Shown here one piece after another: positions 9,601 to 16,673 of a stretch of 64,000 nucleotides of DNA. The notes under the pieces were generated by a model that saw nothing but the letters and a program-made list of their open reading frames with translations, searched no databases and had not been told where the DNA came from. The translations under genes and the position numbers were made by a program. The DNA comes from Streptomyces sp. CB02923 (GTDB lineage: Bacteria > Actinomycetota > Actinomycetes > Streptomycetales > Streptomycetaceae): NCBI RefSeq assembly GCF_001905005.1, contig NZ_LWKZ01000023.1, forward strand, positions 1,054,001 to 1,118,000, written 5' to 3'. Numbering within the stretch: the stretch's first letter is position 1; every line of letters starts with the position of its first letter.

Positions 9601-11650
9601 ACTGGCCCGCCGCGACAGCCGCGGCGATTCCTACCTCGCCGCCTACGCCGTACCGTCGGACCAGGACGCGAGCCGCACGACCACCGCGACCGGCCGCCAG
9701 TCGTACGCCGACGGGCTGGCCCGCGAACTCGCGTCCCGGCTGCCGGAGTACCTCGTACCGCGGTCCTGGGCCATCCTCACCGCACTGCCGCTCGCGGGCA
9801 ACGGCAAACTGGAGCGCGCCGCACTGCCGGACCCCGCGATCGTCACGGCCGCACACTCTGCGCATGCCGCACACTCCGCACATGCCGCACACTCTGCGCA
9901 CGCAGCGCACTCCGCGTCGGCTCCCGGAAAGAACGAGCGGGGGACCCGGCTGGCAGCGCCCGTCGCCCCTTCGGCCGACGGGCCGGGTGCCGGTCTCCGC
10001 GTCCAGCTCGAACACCGCCTGCGGGCCCTGTGGGCGGACGCCTTCGACCTCACGGCCGACGCGATCGGCCCCGACACTTCCTTCTTCGACCTCGGCGGTC
10101 ACTCGATCGCCGCGATCCGGCTGGTCAACCGCGCCCGGGAGGTGTTCGGCCAGGAGTACCCGATGGTGCGCTTCTACCAGGAGCCGACGGTACGGGCCAT
10201 GGCGGCATACCTCGCCGGTGACACGGAACCAGCCAACTCCTCCGAGGACACCGGCGCCGACGCCACTGACGCCACTGACGCCACTGACGCCACTGACGCC
10301 ACCGACGTGGCCGTCGTGGCCGACCGGGCCCCGGCCACCCTCCAGCAGCGGGGCTTCATCGACTGGCACCACCGCCACGCCCTGCCACAGGTCTACAACG
10401 TCGCCCTGCGCATCACACTCAACGGCGAACTGGACCTGACGGCGCTGCGTACCGCACTCACCCAGCTCACCGCCCGCCACGCATCCCTGCGTACCCGGTA
10501 CGTGAAGGAGGGCGAGCAGTGGTGGCAGGAAATCCTCCGGCCGCGACCGGTCGGCCTCCAGGTCGAAGACCTGACCATCCGGGAGAGCGCCACGACCGGG
10601 CCCGCCGGAGCGGCGGACGCCGCCCGGGACACGGACGACGAGATCGGGCGGATCAGCGCACAGGTCGCGGACACCCGGTTCGACCTCGCCGAAGGCGTGG
10701 CACCAAAACTCCGGCTGGTGCGCACCGGCCCGGCGACCTGGGTGCTGTTCTTCCTGCTGCACCACTCCACCTGCGACGGCTGGGCCGTCAGCATCCTGCT
10801 GAGCGACTTCGCCGCCCTCTACGGAGCCGCGGTGACCGGAGTGCCCCACACTCTGAGCAGTACGGTGCCGCAGCCGACCGAGTACGCGCGCTGGCAGCAG
10901 GAAACCACCACGGAGAAGACCGACCGGCGCATCCTGAAGTACTGGGCCGGGGAACTGGAAGGGGCGCCCTTCCAGCACGCACTGCCCCTGGACCGGCCGC
11001 GCCCGGACACCCTGAGCGGGCAGGGACGCGTCGCGCTCTTCTCCGTGGGCGCCGATGTACGCGCCGACGTGGAACGGCTGGCCAGGAAATGCGGCACGAC
11101 GCCGTACGCCGTCACCGCCGCGGCCCTGGGCCGGCTGGCCGGCAAGCTCTCCGGGCGGTCCGAACTCGTCGTCAACGTGTCCTACGCCAACCGTGAACGC
11201 CGCGCCTTCGAGTCGCTGGTCGCCTGCACAGCCGTGGGCTTCCCGCTGCGCATCCGGCTCGACGGGGCCGCGACCTTCTCCGATCTCGTCCGCCAGGTCG
11301 CGCACACCTCGATCGGGGGCATCGACCACATCATGCCGCTGCGCAGGCTCGCCGCACCGCTGCGCGAGGAGACGGGGGTCGAGGTACCGGACCACGTGCC
11401 GTTCGGATTCCAGTACCAGAACTCGCTGGAGACGGACATCGAACTGCCCGGCCTGGACACCGCGGTCGAGGACCTGGCCGTTCCGGCCTCCCGCACGGAG
11501 TTCAACTTCGGTCTCGTCCCGGCGGGCGACACGCTGACCGGATACGTCGAGTACTCGGCCGACCTGTGGGACCACACCACGATCGAGCGCTGGACCGGCG
11601 ACTACGTGGCCCTGCTCACCGAGGAGGTACGGGCCGCCCTGGCCGACTGA
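3653..11650 (+). CDS. Hybrid megasynthase: aminotransferase - luciferase-like monooxygenase - C - A - PCP - C
   Basis: 2665 aa, GTG start inside the PKS stop. Order seen: class III aminotransferase of the glutamate-1-semialdehyde type, about residues 110-540, with FANSGTEANSAAIR and PLP Lys382 (TYGKLLGGGFPIG); luciferase-like flavin monooxygenase, about 637-1000 (LWMPERHFHSFGG, HDPVRVAEEW); condensation domain from 1030, with HHIVVDA near 1162 (last Gly replaced by Ala); adenylation domain about 1498-2060 (YTSGSTGTPKG, NVYGPTETT, YYRTGDL, GNGKLERAALP); carrier with Ser2151 (LGGHS); second condensation domain from 2226, with HHSTCDG at 2370-2376. There is no thioesterase or reductase. Inferred chemistry is transamination of the beta-keto unit, alpha-hydroxylation and amide bond formation to the A-domain amino acid. 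The A-domain pocket read by eye starts with Asp and is otherwise hydrophobic; no residue is assigned. Linkers carry tandem repeats. Confidence 0.9.
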   Translation: MTRDMTPDMTPGTTPGMTALSAAAAVDQDLAAMADLSRRIAQRIEAAAGTAEQPAADGGPAPARPEDAESGREPAAERRQRVHGPRVTVSRASGMVGGSAPASQQAHLDDLVRRYTAKTATSKELAQRYRRVLADSRAVVGFRSRTKEMLYPIAGRRASGSWLEDVDGNRYVDITMGFGVLLFGHEPEFVSEAVREHLSRGIQLGPRNAETGEAAELLAELTGMERVAFANSGTEANSAAIRLARAATGRRRIVTFHGAYHGHADNVLGRSTGTGADRVTVPVSSGIPSSSVADLLVLDYGSDASLEVVAEHADDIAAVIVEPVQSRHPSLRPAAFVRQLRELTRRHGIVLMFDEMLTGFRPAPRGAQELYGVSPDLATYGKLLGGGFPIGAIAGRADIMNGVDGGFWQYGDASYPPADTTFFGGTYIQHPVSMVAARAVLTHLKEHSPRLQDRLNARTGELADSLNRFFEDEEFPLRMSHFGSQFRFEHRADMELLYHHLMLRGVHVWEWRNFFLSTAHSDGDIEFIADAVRGSLRELRTAGFFPGGPKRLPKSLPTAVPTAGPNPLPTAVRAVAQPSAPQAGPRTRVAATPQGVAWNAAAARATTPPAPVDTVPAPAAEPRPAPAVTASADRRAPDFSIYFFGDYPQDETASETASEAASGAGAAAGSPAAAHGKYDHILETARFADQHGFHALWMPERHFHSFGGLFPNPVVLAAALARETRHIRLNAGSVVLPLHDPVRVAEEWSMADNLSGGRVGIGCASGWHANDFVFFPDRFGRHKELMYEQVEQVRRLWRGEPVRRTGGDGETEVRLFPRPVQAAPPMYTAVVGNPASYEAAARHDVGVVTNLMTQSVEQLAENIALYRRTRAENGLDPDAGRVAVLLHTYLADDHRTARAEAYEPLSRYMRASLSLFGNVANSLGHNVDLSALSEDDLDVLFRRAYDRYCDQRALIGTPATVAPVVDAVSAAGADEIVSLVDFGVRPDALRTGLTHVDALRRRYHAPGASARVSAPSAPAAAREPARESAAPLSPGQQRIWFLERMLPGRTAYNETKAIRLDGPLDVPALRTALRELVARHEGLRTVFREIDDEPCQLVRPPSAPDFAVLDRTGAGTAGEDATIRAVLAEESARRFDLVNGPLFVTRLVKLGKERHVLVFSLHHIVVDAASATVLARDLSALYRAAHDGCGPELPALTGTYADHARAQLRTLDDPAHSADLAYWLDTLGGELPVLDLPCDRPRPAAMSSNGRAVFHRLDPELSARLRDLSRQRRGTLFMTLLAGFTAMLHRVTGRPDIVVGTPMSDRPQGTENLLGFFVNTLALRFDLSGDPEFGAFLDRVRGVALDAYDHANVPFEAVVRELAPARTTDRTPVFQVLAEFESSDPFRFDLPGVRATVIDAGPDKALTDLAVYFTDQPEGIRCHLEYNTDLFDAGTVDGFFRTFRDLLEAAVREPGTPLSRLGTTKTRPPADHAVTAGPARPVPAAWQQGPARPVVRATVHELVARRAAEAPYRTAVHHGEEHLSYRDLDARAEQLAAVIRERSGTTAAATADGADDVVALWLPRSTDLVVAMLAVLKSGRAYVPLDPSLGRVRAGTVIAECGARLLLSTGSQADLPDLPDGLAVVDVTADGSRTTGRTQHTRDAKKPLPDAAGPDSLCYVIYTSGSTGTPKGVAVPHRSVVDLCQWHHKRFAFTSADRSALVCSQSFDASVLEIWPALTAGASVVIADDTVRTDTAALARWYAQQHVTFSILPTALGEALLTLPPAEQPPLRHLLLGGDVMRTRPHPDVAYETVNVYGPTETTVLCTTETVGPRTPATGSAPIPIGRPVDNARLRVLDASGAPVPIGAVGELYVGGPGVARGYLGVPASGEERFGPDPLGTAPGVGRDGPGTGGFVPGAGGAVSGAGVVGGYAVGAYEASGKDVPAPGPAYYRTGDLVRWTEDGALEFRGRVDDQVKVRGYRVEPEETARALNGLDGVREAAVLARRDSRGDSYLAAYAVPSDQDASRTTTATGRQSYADGLARELASRLPEYLVPRSWAILTALPLAGNGKLERAALPDPAIVTAAHSAHAAHSAHAAHSAHAAHSASAPGKNERGTRLAAPVAPSADGPGAGLRVQLEHRLRALWADAFDLTADAIGPDTSFFDLGGHSIAAIRLVNRAREVFGQEYPMVRFYQEPTVRAMAAYLAGDTEPANSSEDTGADATDATDATDATDATDVAVVADRAPATLQQRGFIDWHHRHALPQVYNVALRITLNGELDLTALRTALTQLTARHASLRTRYVKEGEQWWQEILRPRPVGLQVEDLTIRESATTGPAGAADAARDTDDEIGRISAQVADTRFDLAEGVAPKLRLVRTGPATWVLFFLLHHSTCDGWAVSILLSDFAALYGAAVTGVPHTLSSTVPQPTEYARWQQETTTEKTDRRILKYWAGELEGAPFQHALPLDRPRPDTLSGQGRVALFSVGADVRADVERLARKCGTTPYAVTAAALGRLAGKLSGRSELVVNVSYANRERRAFESLVACTAVGFPLRIRLDGAATFSDLVRQVAHTSIGGIDHIMPLRRLAAPLREETGVEVPDHVPFGFQYQNSLETDIELPGLDTAVEDLAVPASRTEFNFGLVPAGDTLTGYVEYSADLWDHTTIERWTGDYVALLTEEVRAALAD
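9838..9921 (+). repeat. In-frame tandem repeat coding AHSAHA linker before the PCP
   Basis: Between adenylation and carrier domains the DNA repeats units around gccgcacactctgcgcat, giving AAHSAH-type peptide repeats (about four). It keeps frame, so it only lengthens the interdomain linker. A second such run, 9-nt gacgccact units giving DATDATDAT, follows the carrier at about 10258-10302. Confidence 0.85.
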
Positions 11651-11741
11651 TCCGCCGCGTCCTCCGTCGGTACGGCGTGGGACCGTCGGTACGGCGCGGG
11701 TCCGTCGAGGCGGCGCCGTACCGATGGGTCGCTGACGTTGC

Positions 11742-11817
11742 GACGGGCTGGAACCGTATCGACGGGTCGGAGTCGTACCGACGGGTCGGAGTCGTATCGA
11801 CGGGTCGGAACCGTACC
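11742..11817. repeat. Four 19-nt direct repeats in the 405-bp gap after the megasynthase
   Basis: Units of the form GACGGGTCGGAGTCGTACC lie head to tail at 11742, 11761, 11780 and 11799, with one to four differences each; a weaker copy precedes them. The gap 11651-12055 otherwise holds only a short AT-richer stretch (caatagtatgggcggg, 11905-11920) that could contain a -10 element for the cold-shock gene. The repeats are not symmetric, so they do not look like a terminator. Confidence 0.8.
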
Positions 11818-12055
11818 GACGGTCGACGCCGCCCCGCGGGCCACCCGCGTACGCCGGTGCCACGCGGGGGCGGGCGTCGGGCTGGACGTTCCGCCGCCGC
11901 TCGGCAATAGTATGGGCGGGACATCCAGCGAATCGTCTTCGCCTTCGGCGACAGCCTCTGCCGGTGCGGCCGGCGGGAACGGCGCGCCGCCGGGACGACG
12001 GCGACGGGGTGCGGAATGTGTGGGCAGTTGTGGAATTGGGGTTTGGGGCACAGTG

Positions 12056-12481
12056 ATGGTTTCGGGCAAGGTCATTCGGTTCGACGAGGTACGCGGCTAC
12101 GGATTCGTCGTCCCGGACGACGGCGGAGAAGACGTCTTCGTGCATGTGAACGACCTGGAATTCGACAAGGGCCTGATGGCCCCCGGCGTCAAGGTCGAAT
12201 TCCTGGTGGACGAGGGCGACCGGGGCCCCAAGGCGTCCGAAGTGCGTTTCCTCGAAGGCGCCCCCGGCCGCTCCGGCGGCGTGCACCGCGCCCAGAGCGG
12301 GGCGCACGACGGGAATTTCGAGGACGGTGTCCTGTGCGACACCCTCTCCGCCCAGGAATTCCTCGACGAGGTGACCGAACTGCTGGTCACCGGCGTGCCG
12401 AGCATGACCGGCGAGCAGATCCTGCAGGCCCGCCAGCGTCTTCTGAAGCAGGCCCAGTCCCACGAATGGGTCGACGCGTAA
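12056..12481 (+). CDS. Cold-shock domain protein with C-terminal extension
   Basis: 141 aa. The first 65 residues are a CspA-type OB fold: GKVIRFDEVRGYGFVVP contains RNP-1 (GYGFV) and DVFVHV is RNP-2, so binding to single-stranded RNA or DNA is expected. Classical Csp proteins end near residue 67. Here a further ~75 residues follow: a Gly/Ser/His-rich link and a helical tail (QEFLDEVTELLVTG, EQILQARQRLLKQAQSHEW). ATG 12056 is preceded directly by an in-frame GTG (12053), which is an equally possible start. The gene stands alone, 400 bp from the megasynthase, and a hairpin follows it. I see nothing linking it to the cluster. Confidence 0.9.
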   Translation: MVSGKVIRFDEVRGYGFVVPDDGGEDVFVHVNDLEFDKGLMAPGVKVEFLVDEGDRGPKASEVRFLEGAPGRSGGVHRAQSGAHDGNFEDGVLCDTLSAQEFLDEVTELLVTGVPSMTGEQILQARQRLLKQAQSHEWVDA

Positions 12482-12553
12482 GACGTTTCCGGCCCAAGGC
12501 CAGGACCGTCGGACTTCACCTGCCGCGGACCACCGGCTCCACGCTCTCCGTAA

Positions 12554-12576
12554 CGCTGCCTGCACGACAGGCAGCG
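12554..12576 (+). terminator. Hairpin downstream of the cold-shock gene
   Basis: CGCTGCCTG (12554-12562), a 5-nt loop and CAGGCAGCG (12568-12576) form a perfect 9-bp stem 73 bp after the stop, between convergent genes. There is no U tract, which is common in Streptomyces. The rest of the 418-bp gap 12482-12899 shows no gene I can support. Confidence 0.6.
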
Positions 12577-12899
12577 GAGAACCGGTGAGGTGCACATCGC
12601 CGTCGGCGGCTTTCCCCGTGAGCCGTACGGGCGGCAGTCGGCGATCACCCTGACGGATGGCCGGGTGGCCGGACCGATCGACGGACTGACGTCGGCAGCG
12701 ACGGCACCGGCCGATTCGAATGCCGACGCCGCCGCCGACCCAACGGTTTTCCCGTGCGCCCAGGCACGTCCACCAGCAAGGTGACGCGCTCCTCCACCGG
12801 CCTCCGCAATTCCCGCACCGCCGACTGACGGAAGATTTCCCGCCGAAATCCGCACCGGGAATGCCGGTCACCCGTTCGGCCCCTCGGCGACGAGTGATC

Positions 12900-13871
12900 T
12901 CAGGGCGCCACGCGCAGCACCAGCTTCCCCCGCGTGCGGCCCTCCTGGCCCCGGTCGTGCGCCTCGGCGGCCTCGGCCAGCGGCAGTACGTCCTCGACCT
13001 CCACCGACACCGTCCCCTCGTCGATGAGACCGCCGATACGGGTGAGCGCCGCGCCGTCCGGCTCCACCAGAAACCCGCTCGCCCGCAGCCCCTGGGCGCG
13101 AGCGGTCTCCATCAGATCGGGCGAGGCCCCGGAGGGGACGGCGATGAGGATGCCGCCGGACCGCAGCGTACGCAGCGAACGGGTGCTCGTCGCGTCGTGT
13201 TCGTCCCCCACCAGGTCGATGACGACATCGACGTCGCGCACCTTCTCCTCGAAACGGTCCTTCGTGTAGTCGACCAGTTCATCGGCCCCGAGTGAGCGCA
13301 GCCAGTTGTGCTTGGCGGCCCGTGCCGTACCGATGACGTGCGCGCCCAAGTACTTGGCGAACTGCACCGCGAAGTGACCGACGCCGCCCGCCGCCGCGTG
13401 GATCAGCACCCGCCGGCCCGCCTCGACCCGCGTCGCGTCCACCAGGGCCTGCCAGGCCGTGAGCGCGGCCAGCGGCACGGCGGCCGCGTGGTCGTGATCG
13501 AGCGTGGCGGGCTTGCGGGCGAACTGCCGGGACGGCGCGGTCACGTACTCGCCGTACGCACCGGCCTGCCGCGGGAACCACGGCATCCCGTAGACCTCGT
13601 CGCCCGCCTCGACCGTGTGCACACCGAAACCGACCTCCTCCACGACACCGCTGACGTCCCAGCCCACGGTGAACGGCGGCTCTCCGAGGACCCCCGCCAT
13701 ACCGCCGCCCTGACGGGTCTTCCAGTCGACCGGGTTCACTCCGGCGGAGTGCACCCGTACGAGCACCTCGGTGGGCAGCGGCACCGGCCGGGGCACCCGG
13801 GTCAGGTACAGCACCTCGGGGCCGCCGAGGGAGTCCTGGGTGATCGTGCGCATGGTCGGTTCGCTGCTCAT
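12900..13871 (-). CDS. NADP-dependent MDR-family oxidoreductase (zinc-less, quinone-reductase type)
   Basis: 323 aa. The N-terminal GroES-like half (VLVRVHSAGVNPVDWKTRQG) and Rossmann half with HAAAGGVGHFAVQFAK are typical of medium-chain quinone oxidoreductases. The Cys/His zinc ligands of alcohol dehydrogenases are absent. The start at 13871 is chosen because an AGGAGAT ribosome site lies 6 nt before it; an upstream in-frame start lacks one. The protein should reduce enones, quinones or similar carbonyls with NADPH; the substrate cannot be told. It faces the cold-shock gene and lies in the same direction as the YczE gene, 121 bp away. Confidence 0.85.
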   Translation of the reverse strand: MSSEPTMRTITQDSLGGPEVLYLTRVPRPVPLPTEVLVRVHSAGVNPVDWKTRQGGGMAGVLGEPPFTVGWDVSGVVEEVGFGVHTVEAGDEVYGMPWFPRQAGAYGEYVTAPSRQFARKPATLDHDHAAAVPLAALTAWQALVDATRVEAGRRVLIHAAAGGVGHFAVQFAKYLGAHVIGTARAAKHNWLRSLGADELVDYTKDRFEEKVRDVDVVIDLVGDEHDATSTRSLRTLRSGGILIAVPSGASPDLMETARAQGLRASGFLVEPDGAALTRIGGLIDEGTVSVEVEDVLPLAEAAEAHDRGQEGRTRGKLVLRVAP

Positions 13872-13992
13872 GCCGTATCTCCTGGAGGTGCCGGGCCGTA
13901 CGGGCACGGCTGGATCGGTGGATCATCGCCGTACGGAAAGTACCGGAATGGGAGTGAACGGGCGTTCAGACACCTCCGTCACCCCGCGGCCT

Positions 13993-14790
13993 TCACCCCA
14001 GGGCTTCGGCCGCGCTCCTGTAGGCGCACCGGGGCAGGAAGAACTGGGTGACCGGCCCGACCGCGAGGGCGTACAGCACGGTGCCGGCCCCCACACTCCC
14101 GCCCAGCAGCCAGCCCACGGCCAGCACGGCGACCTCGATCAGCGTGCGGACGGAACGGAGCGAACGTCCGGTCGCGGCCGACATGCCGGTCATCAGGCCG
14201 TCCCGGGGGCCGGGTCCGTAACGCGCGCCCACATAGACGGCGACGGACAGACCGTTCAGGAGGACGCCGCCGACGAGCAGCCCGATCCGCGCGGGCAGGC
14301 CCAGGTGCTGGGGGAGGAGCAGGAGGCCGAGGTCGGACGCGCACGCCAGGACGACGATGTTGGCCGCGGTGCCGAACGCGGGCCGCTGTCGGAGCGGGAT
14401 CCACAGCAGCAGCACGAGCACACCGACGACGGCGCTGATCGTGCCGAAGCTCAGCGACGTGTGGCGCGCCAGCCCCTCGTACAGGACGCTCCACGGATTG
14501 ACGCCCAGCGAAGCCCTGACCATGACCGACAGACTGAATCCGTACAGGGCCAGGCCGGTGAACAACTGGGGCAGGCGCCTCAGCGGACGCTCGCCGAGGG
14601 GCACGTAGGTGAGGGAGGGCGGGGGCGAGCCCGTCCGGGACCCGGGGAACGAGCGCGTTCGGGACCCGGGGGACGAGCGCGCCGGACGCCGCTCCTCGTG
14701 TGGAGGGCGTCCTCCGTGCGGACGCTGCCCTTCGTGCAGACGCCGTCCCGCGCGCTCGTCGCCATCCGTTTCCGTGTGTTCGTGCTGCAT
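13993..14790 (-). CDS. YczE/YyaS-type integral membrane protein
   Basis: 265 aa with a ~55-residue charged, Gly/Arg/Pro-rich cytoplasmic N-terminus, then about five hydrophobic segments (LPQLFTGLALYGFSLSVMV, TISAVVGVLVLLLWI, IGLLVGGVLLNGLSVAVYV). VMVRASLGVNPWSVL and GPGPRDGLMTG are characteristic of the family. ATG 14790 has a GGAGG site. The molecular function of the family is unknown. It is divergent from a MocR regulator; in Bacilli yczE genes are controlled by such a regulator (YczR), so the same arrangement is likely here. Confidence 0.8.
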   Translation of the reverse strand: MQHEHTETDGDERAGRRLHEGQRPHGGRPPHEERRPARSSPGSRTRSFPGSRTGSPPPSLTYVPLGERPLRRLPQLFTGLALYGFSLSVMVRASLGVNPWSVLYEGLARHTSLSFGTISAVVGVLVLLLWIPLRQRPAFGTAANIVVLACASDLGLLLLPQHLGLPARIGLLVGGVLLNGLSVAVYVGARYGPGPRDGLMTGMSAATGRSLRSVRTLIEVAVLAVGWLLGGSVGAGTVLYALAVGPVTQFFLPRCAYRSAAEALG

Positions 14791-14856
14791 GTCCCGGCCG
14801 CCTCCACCGTTCCTCGTGTGCTGCGCCCGCGTGCCCGCGAGGCCATTGAGGTGACT

Positions 14857-14890
14857 CTGTACAGTGATTGGCTGGCAGAACATGGCCAAT
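14857..14890. promoter_or_regulatory. Divergent YczE/MocR control region with inverted repeat
   Basis: Between the two divergent starts, ATTGGC (14867-14872) and GCCAAT (14885-14890) form an inverted repeat separated by 12 bp. Ten bases to the left lies the perfect 8-bp palindrome CTGTACAG (14857-14864). ATGGCCA also occurs twice, at 14882 and 14905. A MocR-family dimer binding here could control both genes; this is inference from position and symmetry. Confidence 0.5.
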
Positions 14891-14904
14891 ATCGGGGGAG
14901 TGGT

Positions 14905-16461
14905 ATGGCCAGTCAGCAGGGCGCGGCAGGGCACTCACAGGTCCGAGCGGCGCGGCGGTGCGAAGGGAGCGGCATGGCGGACACGAAACCGCCCCGGACC
15001 GTCAACAGGGCAGGGAGCATGGACCGTACGCTGGGAAGCAGGCAACTGGCCGCGCTGCTGCCCGACCCGTCGGGAGCCAGACCCGCCTACCGCCACCTGG
15101 CACAGGCGATCAGCGCGCTGATCCTGGACGGGCGCATCGCGCTGCACGTCCGGCTCCCCGCCGAACGTGAACTCGCCACGGCCCTCAACACCAGCCGCGC
15201 CACCGTCACCGCCGTCTACGACCTGCTGCGCGAGAGCGGTTACGCGCACAGCCGCCAGGGCTCCGGCACCTGGACGGCCCTGCCCGAAGGCCGCACCCCC
15301 CGGGGCGTCACACGGCTCCTCGGCCCCCGGGACACCGCGATCGACCTGGCCAGAGCCGCCCCCGCACTGCCGCACCGGATGCTCACCGACGCCCTCGCCC
15401 GGGTCTCCCCGCAGCTGGCCGAGCATGTCGACACCCCCGGATACCACCCGTACGGCCTGCCGGAACTGCGCGCCGCCATCGCCGAACGCTTCACCCGGCG
15501 AGGCCTGGCCACCGTGCCCGAACAGATCCTGGTGACCTCCGGAGCCCAGCACGCGCTCACGCTCGTCCTGGGACTGCTGTGCCGCCCCGGCGACCGGGCC
15601 ATGGTCGAGAACCCGTCCTACCCGAACGCCCTGGAGGCTTTGCGGCGCGCCCGGCTGCGGACCGTGCCGGTGCCCGTGACCGACGCAGGCTGGGACACCG
15701 AGATCGTCGCGTCGTCCCTGCGCCAGTCCGTACCGCAACTGGCCTACCTCATCCCCGACTTCCACAATCCGACCGGCTGCCTCATGCCCCCGGACCAGCG
15801 TGCCCGCATCCTGCGCGCCGCACAGCGCACCGGGACCTGGCTGGTCGTCGACGAGACCCTGACCGACCTCGCCCTCGACGTCCCCGCCCCGCCGCCCTTC
15901 GCCTCCCTCGCCGCCCCCGGCGGCACCGGCCAGGTCATCACCACCGGTTCGATGAGCAAGACCCACTGGGCGGGCCTGCGCATCGGCTGGCTGCGCGCGC
16001 CCGCCCGGCTCGTCACCGAACTCGCCGGCCAGCGGGTCGCCACCGACATGGGCGGCTCGGTCCTGGACCAGCTCCTGGCCCTGGACCTGCTGGACCGCTC
16101 CGCGGAACTGCTGCCGTCACGCCTGGACCAGATGCGCGCTCAGCGCGCCGCTCTCACCGCCGCGTTGAGCGAGCACCTCCCGCACTGGACCTGGCAACTG
16201 CCGCCCGGCGGCCTGTCCCTGTGGGTCGATCTGGGTGAGCCGCTCGCCGCGGCGCTGGCCGACCGGGCGCTGGACTTCGGGGTACGGATCGAGGGCGGTG
16301 CCTACTTCGCCACCGACCCGGGCATCTTCGAACAACGCCTCCGCATCCCCTACACGACCTCTCCCGAAACCCTCCGCGAGGCCGTACACCGCATGGCCGC
16401 GGCGCTCGCGGACGGGCTCACGCCCTCGTCCACCACCCGCCGCCCGCACTGGGTCGCCTGA
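14905..16461 (+). CDS. MocR-type GntR regulator (wHTH + aminotransferase fold)
   Basis: 518 aa. The GntR winged helix lies at about residues 50-115 (AYRHLAQAISALILDGRI, LPAERELATALNTSRATVTAVYDLLRESGY). A fold-type I PLP aminotransferase domain follows, with VTSGAQHALTLVLGLL, ENPSYPNALEALRRA, PDFHNPTGCLMP and a Schiff-base Lys in TTGSMSKTHWAGLRIGW. Such regulators sense PLP or a PLP adduct. ATG 14905 follows GGGGGAG by 4 nt; a later ATG (14974) is possible and would lose only a non-conserved leader. The effector is unknown; the obvious target is the divergent YczE gene. Confidence 0.9.
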   Translation: MASQQGAAGHSQVRAARRCEGSGMADTKPPRTVNRAGSMDRTLGSRQLAALLPDPSGARPAYRHLAQAISALILDGRIALHVRLPAERELATALNTSRATVTAVYDLLRESGYAHSRQGSGTWTALPEGRTPRGVTRLLGPRDTAIDLARAAPALPHRMLTDALARVSPQLAEHVDTPGYHPYGLPELRAAIAERFTRRGLATVPEQILVTSGAQHALTLVLGLLCRPGDRAMVENPSYPNALEALRRARLRTVPVPVTDAGWDTEIVASSLRQSVPQLAYLIPDFHNPTGCLMPPDQRARILRAAQRTGTWLVVDETLTDLALDVPAPPPFASLAAPGGTGQVITTGSMSKTHWAGLRIGWLRAPARLVTELAGQRVATDMGGSVLDQLLALDLLDRSAELLPSRLDQMRAQRAALTAALSEHLPHWTWQLPPGGLSLWVDLGEPLAAALADRALDFGVRIEGGAYFATDPGIFEQRLRIPYTTSPETLREAVHRMAAALADGLTPSSTTRRPHWVA

Positions 16462-16633
16462 GCCCGTCCCCTCCCGGCTCCGCGAGCAGGACGACGAGGT
16501 GCCGTGCGCCCTTGAGCTGCTGGGTAACCATCAGGTTCCCCCGTCACCGAAAAGTGCGTCCTTCCACGTCAGCGGTCACTCTCCTACGGTTCCCGAGTAA
16601 CCACGGGAGACCGGGAGCGTCCTGGTCCGGTGG

Positions 16634-16655
16634 CGGCGGGCCCGCGGGCCCGCCG
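16634..16655. promoter_or_regulatory. 22-bp perfect palindrome in the leader of the RidA gene
   Basis: Two 11-bp halves, CGGCGGGCCCG and CGGGCCCGCCG, abut without a loop. The site ends 4 bp before the ribosome site of the RidA gene. It could be a protein-binding operator or, in RNA, a hairpin that sequesters the ribosome site; it is not placed as a terminator. AT-richer DNA 16540-16610 may hold the promoter. Confidence 0.5.
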
Positions 16656-16673
16656 GTCGAGGAGGCGGACAGC

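Noticed and set aside
12590..12784. 64-codon frame on the plus strand after the cold-shock gene
   Set aside because: It starts with GTG in terminator-proximal DNA, has no family resemblance, and its apparent coding bias is weak; it is not supported as a gene.
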